NCBI GenBank assembly: GCA_006538405.1
Contig: BJKQ01000024.1
Span: 183,260-247,259 of the forward strand
DNA: 64,000 bases
Direction of reading: 5' to 3'
DNA from: Hansfordia pulvinata
Taxonomy: Eukaryota; Ascomycota; Sordariomycetes; Xylariales
The notes under the pieces were generated by a model that saw only the letters and a list, made by a program, of their open reading frames with translations, was not told the origin of the DNA and did no database searches. This document shows positions 46,396-55,855 of the stretch, piece after piece. Every line of letters starts with the position of its first letter. The first letter of the stretch is position 1. The translations under genes were made by a program, and so were the position numbers.

Positions 46396-47482
46396 CCTTG
46401 TATGAATGATGAAATACTAGGCTCTGACACAATGTAGCTCTAGAGCTAGTCTTTGAACATGATTACAGTCCTAAATCCAGCACAGACTTTGTCCAATTTG
46501 TGAAATGAAAAGCCCGGCTTAAGTCTTAATGGCAATCGATGCATACTTTATGGAAAACCGACTCTTTGAGTATTTCATTGCCTTTCTGCTTTCGCATCGC
46601 TCGCCTCGACAGGTCGCAGTGGGCGAGAAACTTAGGCTTGCTTGGTGAAAGCACGCCTCTGCACTGGGGGACTAAAGAAGAACCTCAGTCGTGCCATTTT
46701 TTAGCGAGCTTTCTGGGCTATCTTAGCGCATCTGGAGCCTATTTAGCGATCCATGCGCGGACCCAGTAAATCTAATTCCTATTTTAATACCCTCTGAAAC
46801 CGTCATACCAACCGCGAAAACTGGGTGCAACGCAGTCCCATCGCTTTACGGAGCATTCAAGTCAACTTGTGACTCAATGATGCAGATAATCGTGCCAGGT
46901 GAGATTTTTTCAGTGGTTGCGAGAATCTTCAAGTTCTATAGAGAGACGTAGTAAGCTATCTGTAAGCTGGCAGCGGTGACCTGCAGGTTACTGCCAAATT
47001 CAGGGCTGGCCATGATTGGCAGGGCATCCTGATGCTTCCTAGAAGTGGAGGTATTTCCGATCCCGTAGCTGACATTTTTGCGAAGCAAGATAGACTTTTA
47101 AATTACAATTTTTGAAGAAACGGTTGTTTTGGTTAAAATATATTGACTCGGGCCCCCAAACTCCTATCGAAGGTATTGCCCTCGTTGCTCCTGGCGTCGT
47201 GAAGTGTGTAACTGTTTTTAAGTCGCGCATTCCTTCAAAAGATGTGACTCCAGGCATGTAAAATGAGTTTGAATGCATCCTAGGCAACCCGCAGAGGGGA
47301 TCTTCATCTTCCATCGCTCTCCGACCCTTATTCGTAATTTCTCACACACTCCTCGATCCCTTCCGTAGACAACTCAGAAACGACTCAAGAAACTTGCTGT
47401 ACTTTGTCAAGCCGTTTCGCTTAAGATAACTCGACTTTCGCAAGAGTCCAGGGCTCTATACTGTCAAAAATGCCAAGTAATT
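46396..47482. other. Intergenic; no supported gene
   Basis: Short open frames only. The segment is the convergent region between the kinase-like gene and the ferric reductase, so it should hold both 3' ends and terminators. No structured element was recognised. Confidence 0.4.
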
Positions 47483-49213
47483 TCACAAACCAGCTACCCC
47501 ATTTCCTCCTTTCTCTATCTGCCCGGGCCTGTATTCAACCTCAGCAAAGTGGATGTCGGCATTTTGAATTGCCTCCTCCCTGATGCGACCCGCGAATCCC
47601 GCATCACCACATGCTGAGAATCGTCAGTACATAAACAAATAAGATTTAAATCCCCCACCGTGAACTTACCGACAACGATACTTTTACCTGGTGACTTGAT
47701 ACCAGCACTTATCTCTTTATAGATACCTTTGTCATATATGTTTGAGCTCTGGTTTGGATACAGACAATGCCAATATGCGTTGGGAGCAAAAGGAGGACTG
47801 CGCCGCTGTGGAGACGGGTAGACGCACCAAATGCAGAAGAGCCTCTGGGAAGTATTAGCAATCATAATTCCCCATGGGCTATAGCAGAAACATGTACATT
47901 GGACGGGTCAAGTTGTTGTAGAGACTGCAGCTCGTCCCGGAGCCATTTTTGCTGTGAGTTTTGCTCCAGAACCCAGAAAAGATCTATCTTTCGTGTTTTA
48001 TCTCGAAATGGACGGTTTGCTGAATGGGTTCTCGACTCATTTTGAAGTTTTCGCAACTCCGTGTCGTGAGCCTGGCGTCGCGCAAGGTCGAGTGCGTATG
48101 GTAGTACGCCTGCTATTCCAGCTCCCTTAGCAGCTAGAATGACGTTTTCGAAGCGATTAAGCTTGAGGTCTTGTCCATAGGGCCCGTCAAGAAGAACGCT
48201 GCGTAGGCTTTCAGGGGTTTGAAACAATCTCTCCACAGATCCCTGTCTTTTCATGAGGAAAAGTATAGAGGACCGGCTGTCTTCACCTCTTCCTGGGGTC
48301 CACCATGCAACTGTCATAGGCAGGCCCTGCGCCCTATACCTGAAGGGTCCATGGTGAAAATACAGGTAAAAGTAGCATCCTGGGTAGACGACCAACCCTC
48401 GACGATTCTCCACTCGAGCGTGCAGGAGATCCTGGGTGGCCCTTACATCGACCCTGGCGCTGCCGATATATAAGCATCGGGTTAAGCGAAAGATTGTAGT
48501 GAAAGCCCAGAAACCACATGAGCAGCTCGCAATCACCTTTGCCAGGGGGCCCGGCAGCGAGAAAACATGCCACATGACAGAGGCAAGAATGAATAAAGAG
48601 AGGACAAAATGGATCCTCCGAAACAGATCATGGTGTATGCGGCGGACAATGCAAATGGACGCAAGACCGATGAGGAGTAGCGACAAAGAGGCCTTATATG
48701 GAGTGTCAGTAATTCTAATCAGAACCAAAGAAGCGAGGTACTTACACAGTATCCCGAAGTGGTCATCTCAGGGTAAGATTGAGGAGGCAGTAGCGATATG
48801 ACAGCATGAATAAGAGCTTCAATGATAGCTACTCTCCCGAACCAATGATGTGCAAGATAATAGTGTGGTAATGGAAACCCGATAAAGCTCATGAAGGGAT
48901 TTGTCCTCCCTCCGAAGTACAAAGGAACTAGATTGACCAAAGCAGCGAAAGCGGCACGTTTTGATAAACTAGACCGGTCTCGGACTGAGTAGCCAAGGAC
49001 TAGGCCATTTGTAGCGAGATATACTGTGAGATAAATCACCTCCAAACGGCTGATGCTTCCCGTGTAGCCGTTGCGCGAGATGACGAGTGGGTATTGAACG
49101 TGGGACCTGAAGGCGTGACCAAATCTAGCGACAATAAGAAGGGCGATCGGTCGCAGCGTGAATAGAATAATGATGGACGCAAGCGTCAGTCCATAGACGA
49201 CTGAAGGCTCCAT
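47483..49213 (-). CDS. Ferric reductase-like transmembrane flavoprotein (FRE family), 522 aa
   Basis: Four exons on the minus strand, 48746-49213, 47898-48692, 47670-47844 and 47483-47613, with introns of 53, 53 and 56 nt, all in phase. The membrane part has bis-heme His pairs in PLPHYYLAHHWFGRVAIIE/LIHAV and FRRIHFVLS/WHV. The FAD part begins LHARVENRRGLVVYPGCYFYLYF. The usual HPF(T/M) FAD motif reads GLPMTV here. The NAD(P)H part has LLDGPYGQDL, AAKGAGIAGVLPYAL, IDLFWVLEQNSQQKWL and the terminal CGD, then EVEYRPGQ. The start is uncertain: the frame is open to 49252 and lacks the N-terminal signal and first helix found in 600-700 aa relatives. It would reduce Fe(III) chelates at a membrane. 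Such FRE paralogues are common in fungal accessory DNA. Confidence 0.8.
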
Positions 49214-49734
49214 TGTGAAGGTGAGACTTACAATTAAGCCTCGAATGGTCATAATTGGCGATCCATATTATCTATGTAGAAGCATACGTACCTTCATTCC
49301 GTGCTGGGTATGGCTGTACACAGCAAGACTGAATTTGGCCATGTGGATCACCCCCACAAATGCCATTTTCTGTCTTTTCTTTTAAGTTGCGGGCGACTCT
49401 GAATGCCGATAACCGCCTAACGTACTTTAAGCCAATTCAGCCTGACATTTTACTGCTTTCGGTTTTGTTCAAGTGCATTCCTGTCGTCTTGTGGAGAAAT
49501 GACCAACAAGCCAGCGCAAGTATATTCATGAATGACTTGGAACGTCTTTGTCGTTTCTCACGTCAGGCCCCCCATGTCAACCAAGTATTGACTGTACCGC
49601 CGTGTTTAGTGGCAAGCAGATAAAGCCGTTTGTTTCTGTGAGAGATTGGGCAGACACCCGAAATGTCCAAGGACGGTTCGTCACGGGAGATTTTATATTA
49701 CTCGAGAAGCAGTTGTCTTCACATAGAAAAAGCG
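49214..49734. other. Region upstream of ferric reductase; no supported gene
   Basis: An intron and an N-terminal exon of the ferric reductase could lie here: a CTTTGG-rich stretch at 49260-49330 follows the open frame. No signal peptide exon could be identified. The rest shows only chance frames. Confidence 0.3.
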
Positions 49735-49850
49735 CTGTTGGGCGGAGAGGCCATCAGGGAGGCGCCCACGAGGTGCACGACACGAAGAGGTCCCAGTACC
49801 TTTGAACCTGACACCGACAGCGAGAGCGACACCATTTTTTACTTTCAGTT
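49735..49850 (+). pseudogene. Copy C: probable tail of the coiled-coil gene
   Basis: The translation GGEAIREAPTRCTTRRGPSTFEP, broken here, is followed by the acidic run DTDSESDTIFY. It resembles the coiled-coil gene tail (GAPYHPSQAS, then DADSDSDTVSDF) and has the orientation expected if this is the left end of cassette copy C. The similarity is short, so the call is tentative. The position relative to the basic-tailed and JmjC genes is the same as in copies A and B. Confidence 0.4.
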
Positions 49851-50557
49851 GCATGCACTTCGGCGGTTGGGCATCCCTCCCAGCCCCAGTAGCCAAAGCT
49901 CCACATTAACCGCCGAAGTTAATCTCGATGAGTCTGGATGTCGGATGCAGGCGTGATCTGGATATTTGATGTTAGTACTGGGGTTGAGCGGAGACTGATG
50001 CTTAATCTGGCTCGTTTGTACAGTGAAAAGAAATCGGATTCGACCGCGGTCATTTGCAGCTATCGCAAAGATGGCAGTCGAGCATATTGCATCATCCTAT
50101 CGTATCGTGCATCGGGACTAGGTGAACCTACCTTGGCCAACTTGTCGGCAAACCTACTTCGGTGTTGGTTATTGATTTCGGTCATTATATGCGAAGGTAG
50201 TTACACTGCATAAGCGTGAAACAAGCCGCTTCACCAGCCAACATTTTAAATCGTGCTTTGAGAGAAGAATGAGGCAGATATCCATGCCTAGTCATAACCA
50301 ATGATCCCTTATTGTGTTCGTAGAACATCGGCTGCATCGATGCTTGCACGGCTTTATCGAGTCAAGGATGGACCAATGAAAAATGGTTGGGTAAATACTT
50401 CAGTACCAGCCTGTCAAATCAAACAAACATGCATACAGCCCGCATCCGAAGGACTCCTCCAAGTGAACATTTTGCCTAGCCAGCTAAGCGATGCTCATGC
50501 ACAAGACAACTCTTGGGCTACGCGATGTGCCCCAACACCATGCGCGCCCTGTCCCTG
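49851..50557. other. Copy C interval between coiled-coil tail and basic-tailed protein
   Basis: The stretch around 49938-49990 (ATGCAGGCGTGATCTGG and onward) aligns loosely with 3410-3480 of copy A. The conserved open stretch of copies A and B is not recognisable as such. No gene was supported. Confidence 0.35.
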
Positions 50558-51223
50558 CTAGGTACGTCGTGCTCGTTTCCCCCCTTTGGCATCACCAAGC
50601 TCTTCATCGTCGAACTCCTTGTTGCCCCGTTTCAGTCCTGCAGCCTGGCGCCCGCCCCTTCCGCGACCTGGTCGGCGAGCCGCTGCCCCATCAAAAGCAC
50701 GTCTTTCCGAGGTAACCCTGTCATCCCCCACAAATTGAACCCCTTCCATTGGTGACAACATTGACGACTGCACAGCATGGGGTTCCCGTTGAACGCCCAC
50801 GGGACTTGGCGTTGGCGCTAAGAGCATCAGGGGCTCATTGGTGGAGGTGCTCACACTGTAGCTCTGATCATCGCAACAAAGTAAAACAAAATGGTGGAGG
50901 GGCTTCGTCCATGCAAGGTCGACCTGAATGGTGGGCCAGGGGGCGTTTCCTGCGTATTCAGCAATGGCGAATACAACAGAGCACACAGGATCGGTGCCTA
51001 GGATTGAAGCTGTTGGCATGCATAGCTGTTTCCAATGATCGACGAGGCCGTTAGGAGAAGTGATTCCTTCGTAATAGGTCGATAGCGCCAAGCACGCAAG
51101 CCTGACACGCATGCCCACAACAGGCTTCTGTGATTTTGTAAGTACTTGGCAAGTGATATCCATCGCGACAGCAGTCAAATCAATGGCAATGGTAGTGCAA
51201 GAGCTCAGCGAAATAATGCTCAT
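50558..51223 (-). CDS. Basic-tailed cassette protein (copy C), possible transthyretin-like fold
   Basis: Open frame from ATG 51223 (221 codons) or ATG 51163. The start MDITCQVLTKSQKPVVGMRV, the spacing to WPTIQVDLAWTKPLHHFVLL and YSVSTSTN vaguely recall 5-hydroxyisourate hydrolase/transthyretin (HVLD at the start, YRGS at the end). The catalytic His and the YRGS tail are absent, so an enzyme role is unlikely and the fold call is weak. The C-terminus is Gly/Arg-rich and basic (GRGRGGRQ, KGGKRARRT), like a nucleic-acid-binding or nuclear tail. It lies directly downstream of the JmjC gene on the same strand. Copies A and B keep only its two ends. Confidence 0.45.
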   Translation of the reverse strand: MSIISLSSCTTIAIDLTAVAMDITCQVLTKSQKPVVGMRVRLACLALSTYYEGITSPNGLVDHWKQLCMPTASILGTDPVCSVVFAIAEYAGNAPWPTIQVDLAWTKPLHHFVLLCCDDQSYSVSTSTNEPLMLLAPTPSPVGVQREPHAVQSSMLSPMEGVQFVGDDRVTSERRAFDGAAARRPGRGRGGRQAAGLKRGNKEFDDEELGDAKGGKRARRT

Positions 51224-51531
51224 GTCAGCATGAGGGAACGCCTGTCCATTACGATACCACCAAGGGATTATAATTCCTACAGGATAGTACTCAAAACCGT
51301 TTCCTGATCTGCTGACGGAGTGGGGCCACGGCGCTTGACCAAAAACTGTTCCCAAATCCTGCAACAGTGTAACTTGCAACAAAAATGGAACCAGTAGATA
51401 TGACTTTCAGCACCAGGACAGAAGAAAATGACAAGACCGTGCTGAAATCGCAAAGAAATCGAAAAACACCAGGAACCATGTTCATTTGCCTGCGGCAACG
51501 ATAACTTATCGCTGCTCAGAAAGAGAACCGG

Positions 51532-53172
51532 CTAACTGAAATTCTCAAACCACTAATTCAGATTAGAGACGAGCCAGCAACAGTGAGCAGGTACATACCT
51601 TGACAATCTTTCTGCATTCTTCGATATCAACGGTAGAGCCCCATGACCAGGGCAAACACTCTTTCTCCCAAAGTTTCAAAATATGTCTTATTTTCGGAAT
51701 GAAATCCATCGCGGTATCTTCGTTGGTGACGAATGGGAATTTCGCCTCCAGCTTCGACAGCTGCAGAACTCGTAGGATTTCCCTGCTGTCCCAATGCATA
51801 GTTCCACTCATGACCACGTTAGTAAGGGAATACGGTGCATGGATTGTCGCGCTTGGCTGAATGAGAAGGCATCCGGGATACAGATAGATCCCTATAGGAG
51901 CTCCTAGCTGCATCGTGCTCGATGATGCCCAGTCCGAAAGGATGCGTGAATGCCACACTGGCCACAGCTTCTCGCCGCAGTCGGTGAACACCGTGGTCAT
52001 GACGCCATGACGATCAATGTGTGGCATCGAAAAAGCGCCTTTCTTGGCACATAATTGGAATCGCGTCGAGTCAAGCAAGTCTATTGCGACGGGTGAATCC
52101 ATCTTCCCACTCTCCGTCTTGGCGATTTCCATGACAGAGTAAGAGGGCAATGAAGTCAGGCAAGATGGAGTCGGATGGGGCTTGCAGCCACCAGATTCAA
52201 CATGTTGATGGACCGTGAGCCGGGTCTTGCAATTTTCGGATGGCCGTTCGTGATGGCAGGGACTTGGGGGTAGCCAAGGGGTAGATCTGTCATATCTTTG
52301 TTGGAAGTCGTGAACGTCGAGAGTTGGGAAGGACGATAGATATGTGACGAAGGAATCCATAGAAAGACAGAACATATTTTCATTCAGCTCTGCGGGAATC
52401 ATGAGTGGTACTTTTGGGCTTGACTTCTCCAATATGCTTCTCGCTTCTTCGTTTGAGCAAACAACAAATTCATCGTCGTCAAAGTTGTCTTTCGACATGT
52501 AGCCGGCTGCCGATAAAGGATGTCCGACAGTACATTTTTGAATGATCTCAAGGAAGGCAGGGCCCTCCTTCTGCAGGCGAGACTGGCTTGAAGCATCATC
52601 GAGCAGACTGCCAGATCGCTTTTCGCCGTTTGTATGGCTGCTTCTGCGCTCCGACGATATTTCTGAACGACGTTGGACCACTGACTGCAGATGTGACAGT
52701 TCAGAATGTGTGACTTTGCCTGACTCTGAAGAATCACTTTCCCACATCGGACCGGTTCATGAGCCAGTTTGATATGCTTCTCCAGGGCATTGCTTCTGAC
52801 AAATGATGCCTTGCAGAGGGTGCATTGGCGCCCGGGATCTCGCCGGGCGCAATTGTGGCGTCGAGCTTTGGCCCCGTAGAAAACTACCAGACATCGGTTG
52901 CAGCGGGCATGAGGTTGTCGCTGGTGGCGAGGGAAGGAATTTTGGCTGAATTTCTGGAGGCACAAGCTGCATTGTTGGACACTCATGATGGTGTCCCGAG
53001 ACGGCGAGGAACGTGGCCGACGAGGAACGTGGCCGACGAGGAACGTGGCCGACGAGATGGGGGAGCCTTCTGATGCCTTCAGGGCAGCCGCGTTGGCTCT
53101 ACAGCGATCCATCGCGGTAGGTTGGTCAAATTCTGTGGATGGCAAGGCCGTACCGCTACAGTAACGCGTCAT
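51532..53172 (-). CDS. C2H2 zinc-finger plus JmjC-type (2OG-Fe) protein, cassette copy C
   Basis: The model joins 52753-53172, 51599-52684 and 51532-51552 to give 508 aa. The last intron (46 nt, GTATGTAC donor, TTAG acceptor) is clear. The first (68 nt, weak GTCCGA donor, CTGCAG acceptor) is the only in-phase way found to connect the finger and JmjC frames; a frameshift is the alternative, and JmjC could then start at ATG 52747. Cys/His-rich fingers span 68-138, the second being canonical (C117, C120, H133, H138). The JmjC core keeps all three iron ligands: H362 and D364 in MPHIDRHG, and H422 in TIHAPYSL. It ends KWFENFS. JmjC proteins are usually histone or protein demethylases/hydroxylases; this fungal subgroup has no known substrate. 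Copies A and B are dead. Confidence 0.65.
53006..53053. repeat. 16-bp tandem repeat, three perfect units
   Basis: GAGGAACGTGGCCGAC occurs three times without gaps inside the first exon of the Zn-finger/JmjC gene, upstream of the fingers. Two extra units (32 bp) would shift the frame, so the true ATG may be nearer the fingers (ATGTCGGTACAGC-like context near 52986) if the expansion is recent. Confidence 0.9.
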
Positions 53173-53748
53173 CGCCAGTAGCTCGCAGCTGGCACCATTT
53201 GCCTTCGCTGGCAGGTTTTAGATTAAAATGGGTCTATAGTAGCAGCCCTCCAATCATATGACCCAGAAATCTCCACAGCCCCGCATTGGCTGTGTGTTCG
53301 CGTGAGAAGCTGGGATCCGTGCCGAACCTCGACTTTCATGCAACAACTTGCCATTGTCAGACATATCAAATCTTTAAATATCAGATATTAGCGCGGATCA
53401 GGGCCGCTATCATGCAGGCCACGATGTGAATGTATTACGTTCAGCAAGGACGAATTGAATTTAGTGGTAGCGACAGTGTATAAACTAAACTGGACCGAAA
53501 ACGTCGAAGTGTGGTAGCGACAGGCGAATATGATAAGAATGCACAAAACCCACATACACAAACAGTGAGAACCAGCTACATGTGAGTACCAGTCAAATAC
53601 AGCAGTGACGAACGGAAACAGACGCGGGTAAATAACAGAAAGACAGACGATAATGGTAAATCAGACACTGTTCGTGAATTAGTAGGTGCTTGGGAACAGG
53701 CGCGAACACCAATTTGACTTAGAACGTGAAACTTACCGCTTCTGTGTA
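53173..53748. other. Intergenic between JmjC and gene X (copy C)
   Basis: No open frame of note. Both flanking genes are on the minus strand, so the segment carries the gene X 3' end and the JmjC promoter. The sequence around 53370-53400 is locally AT-rich. Confidence 0.4.
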
Positions 53749-55575
53749 CTAATCGCCCCCCGAATCCGAAGCAGGAGCTTCCAGGTCGTAGCGAACTCTC
53801 CTGCCTGGCCTCTTGGGAGAAGATCTGGAACCACCCACCATCGGATGTTTGGAGTCTGTCGCGGTAAGGGTGCGATCAGGCGTCTGTGATGGAGAAGTGA
53901 CAGCTGTTGTTCCAGAACGGGGGGTCCAGCCTCCCTTGGACTGCTGGTGGACGCTGGAGTCTGACTCTACGTCCGACATTTCTTGGTCCGAAGCGGGAGA
54001 TCTTGACACTGTTCGTGCGAACCCTCGCCCCGCACTTGGTGTTATCGATTGATAGGTTGTTGGTTTGACTTTGTTGGTGTCTTCTATAGACTGTACCAGC
54101 ACTGGCGCTTCGAACGGCAACATGCCGGTTGAGTCCGGGATCAAGCCCTTCGAGATAGCCGCATGAGGCTGTGGGGTGCCATCTCGGGCTCGGTGCCTTG
54201 CGTACGTAAATTCTGTTTTCCTCTGGCCATAAACCCAGTTGAACGTAGATCTCAGAGTGATGGTGACGAAATCCTCATCCCGGAATTTCCCCAAAATGAC
54301 AGTGACGGGATAAACCACCCGTTCCTTGCTCACGTTGCCTCGATCTGGGGCGCTGGCAACAAGGAGTAAGTCGAAGTCAGAAAACTTTTTCCCACTGAAG
54401 CTATCAGCAGTCCGATACTCCAAAGGTGATGAGCCGCGACTTGCGATCCAAGCCGTCTTTTCCTGTCGACATTCAGACGCAGGAACTAGTGCACCTGCTT
54501 GATACCCAGGAAAGTCTGGGTTTCTGCCCTGGAATGCAACCAGAAGCTGGCCGCGTGGCGTGAGCCCAATAATGAGTGCATCGACTTTTGTCCCGGAGAC
54601 AATATCCAAGTAATGCATTTTCTCAACGGCTTGGCTGGAAACGGTGTTCTGCAGTTCCTCTCCCGTGGGAAGCCTAGGCGGGAACGATTTCAAGATTTTT
54701 TCAAGGTTGTGGTCATCAAGTAAGCTTGGTTGCGAGTGTCCCGACTTAGTCATAGAAACTAAAGATTGAACGGCTCCTGTCCTCATGCCTCTTTCGTCCT
54801 GGGACGGCCCATTTGGAATTGTCTGTTGTCGAGGTAAGAGACCTGGGGAGCGTCGGGCCTGGACTTTTTGCTGCGTTTCTTCCGATTCCGCGCCGCTTTC
54901 AACGTGGGATTGAAATCTTTGGCGACTTTGTGGCAAATGCCCTTTCGTACTCCGGTCAACCGGTGACCTGTCTTGGCCGTCTCTTGCAGGAGGGCCATCG
55001 TGAACTGGCTGTTGCTGAAGAGCGACCCTTGGAGACCTGGCACGCTCACCGCGAGTATCTGAGTTACCGAAAGAGCTGAAAATACCTTTCTCGCCGGCAA
55101 ACTTGGAAAAGGGCTTCGTGAGCTTTTTCCCTTCCTGAGTAGCCACAGTAACCGCCTGTGGATGTGAAGCCTCGGTGTGCTGATCAAGTTTCTTTGCTAG
55201 CTCAGGGCGGGATTTCTTGCTCGGGCGGTTGGTTGAAGGTGCTTCTCTGATCTTCACTTCAAGATCTGAATCTTGACGCCCTCGCTTCGACGGAGGAGCA
55301 TCCGGGCGGAATTTCTTGTTCGGGCGACCCAAAGAAGGTCCTTCTCTGATTTCGACCCCAGTGTCAGATGCTTGGTGCTCCCTTTTTTCAGTGGAAATCT
55401 CTGAGCGCAACTGTTTTATCGGGCGGCTGACAGCTGGCCTTTGTCGAATCTCTTCCTCTGACTGATCGCGTTCCAAACGACTGCGTTTCGTCGCGGAAAG
55501 GCCCGTTTGAGCACGTTGACCTTCCTTTTCTGTCGCGTCGTTAGCGCCTTTTAGGTAGGGTGGAGGCCTGGACAT
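53749..55575 (-). CDS. Gene X: basic, repeat-bearing unknown protein (cassette copy C), 608 aa
   Basis: Open frame from ATG 55575. Residues about 30-130 hold three imperfect 35-40 residue repeats of the form E-I-R-x-x-P-x-x-x-R-P-x-K-x-x-R (EIRQRPAVSRPIKQLR, EIREGPSLGRPNKKFR, KIREAPSTNRPSKKSR), rich in Lys/Arg. Residues about 300-470 form a folded block (HYLDIVSGTKVDALIIGL, GQLLVAFQGRNPDFPGYQAG, FRDEDFVTITLRSTFNWVYG). The C-terminus is Ser-rich and basic (PKRPGRRVRYDLEAP). Comparison with copy B shows a further conserved N-terminal segment, 55576-55786, starting MLRSRRKNDE and containing EFLEKLRKAKSAYD. It lies in two other frames, so the present frame is probably 5'-shifted. No family recognised. 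Charged repeats suggest a nuclear or nucleic-acid-associated role. Confidence 0.6.
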   Translation of the reverse strand: MSRPPPYLKGANDATEKEGQRAQTGLSATKRSRLERDQSEEEIRQRPAVSRPIKQLRSEISTEKREHQASDTGVEIREGPSLGRPNKKFRPDAPPSKRGRQDSDLEVKIREAPSTNRPSKKSRPELAKKLDQHTEASHPQAVTVATQEGKKLTKPFSKFAGEKGIFSSFGNSDTRGERARSPRVALQQQPVHDGPPARDGQDRSPVDRSTKGHLPQSRQRFQSHVESGAESEETQQKVQARRSPGLLPRQQTIPNGPSQDERGMRTGAVQSLVSMTKSGHSQPSLLDDHNLEKILKSFPPRLPTGEELQNTVSSQAVEKMHYLDIVSGTKVDALIIGLTPRGQLLVAFQGRNPDFPGYQAGALVPASECRQEKTAWIASRGSSPLEYRTADSFSGKKFSDFDLLLVASAPDRGNVSKERVVYPVTVILGKFRDEDFVTITLRSTFNWVYGQRKTEFTYARHRARDGTPQPHAAISKGLIPDSTGMLPFEAPVLVQSIEDTNKVKPTTYQSITPSAGRGFARTVSRSPASDQEMSDVESDSSVHQQSKGGWTPRSGTTAVTSPSQTPDRTLTATDSKHPMVGGSRSSPKRPGRRVRYDLEAPASDSGGD

Positions 55576-55855
55576 CTTGCCTTTTCTGGAATGGCCTCGG
55601 ATCCAACCAGAATGTCATTGCAAGCCTCTTGGGTGAGATTTCCATCGGCATTCTTCTTCTTGGACAAGACAATCTCGTATTCTTGCGTATGTCATAGGCA
55701 CTCTTTGCCTTTCTCAGCTTCTCCAAAAATTCGAACTGGTCTTTATCAAAGACAGTCTCGTCGTTCTTGCGACGTGAGCGCAACATCGTTCAGTTGAAAT
55801 GACATGAAGCGACTCAGTGAGCAAGACCTCTGCTTTTCAATAAGGTGTTCGCTTT
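55576..55855. promoter_or_regulatory. N-terminal remnant of gene X and divergent start region (copy C)
   Basis: 55576-55786 (minus) encodes the N-terminal block conserved with copy B, but needs two frame changes to reach the long frame. To the right, the RING-patatin remnant begins at about 55856 on the plus strand. The two starts are under 100 bp apart, so a shared promoter is inferred as in copy B. Confidence 0.35.

Noticed and set aside
50558..51223. Functional 5-hydroxyisourate hydrolase
   Set aside because: The first catalytic His (HVLD) reads QVLT and the C-terminal YRGS is missing, so only a weak fold resemblance is left.
52399..52684. Continuation of the zinc-finger frame past 52750
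   Set aside because: The JmjC frame over the same bases is conserved with copy B and carries the iron-binding residues; the finger frame beyond HEP has no similarity.
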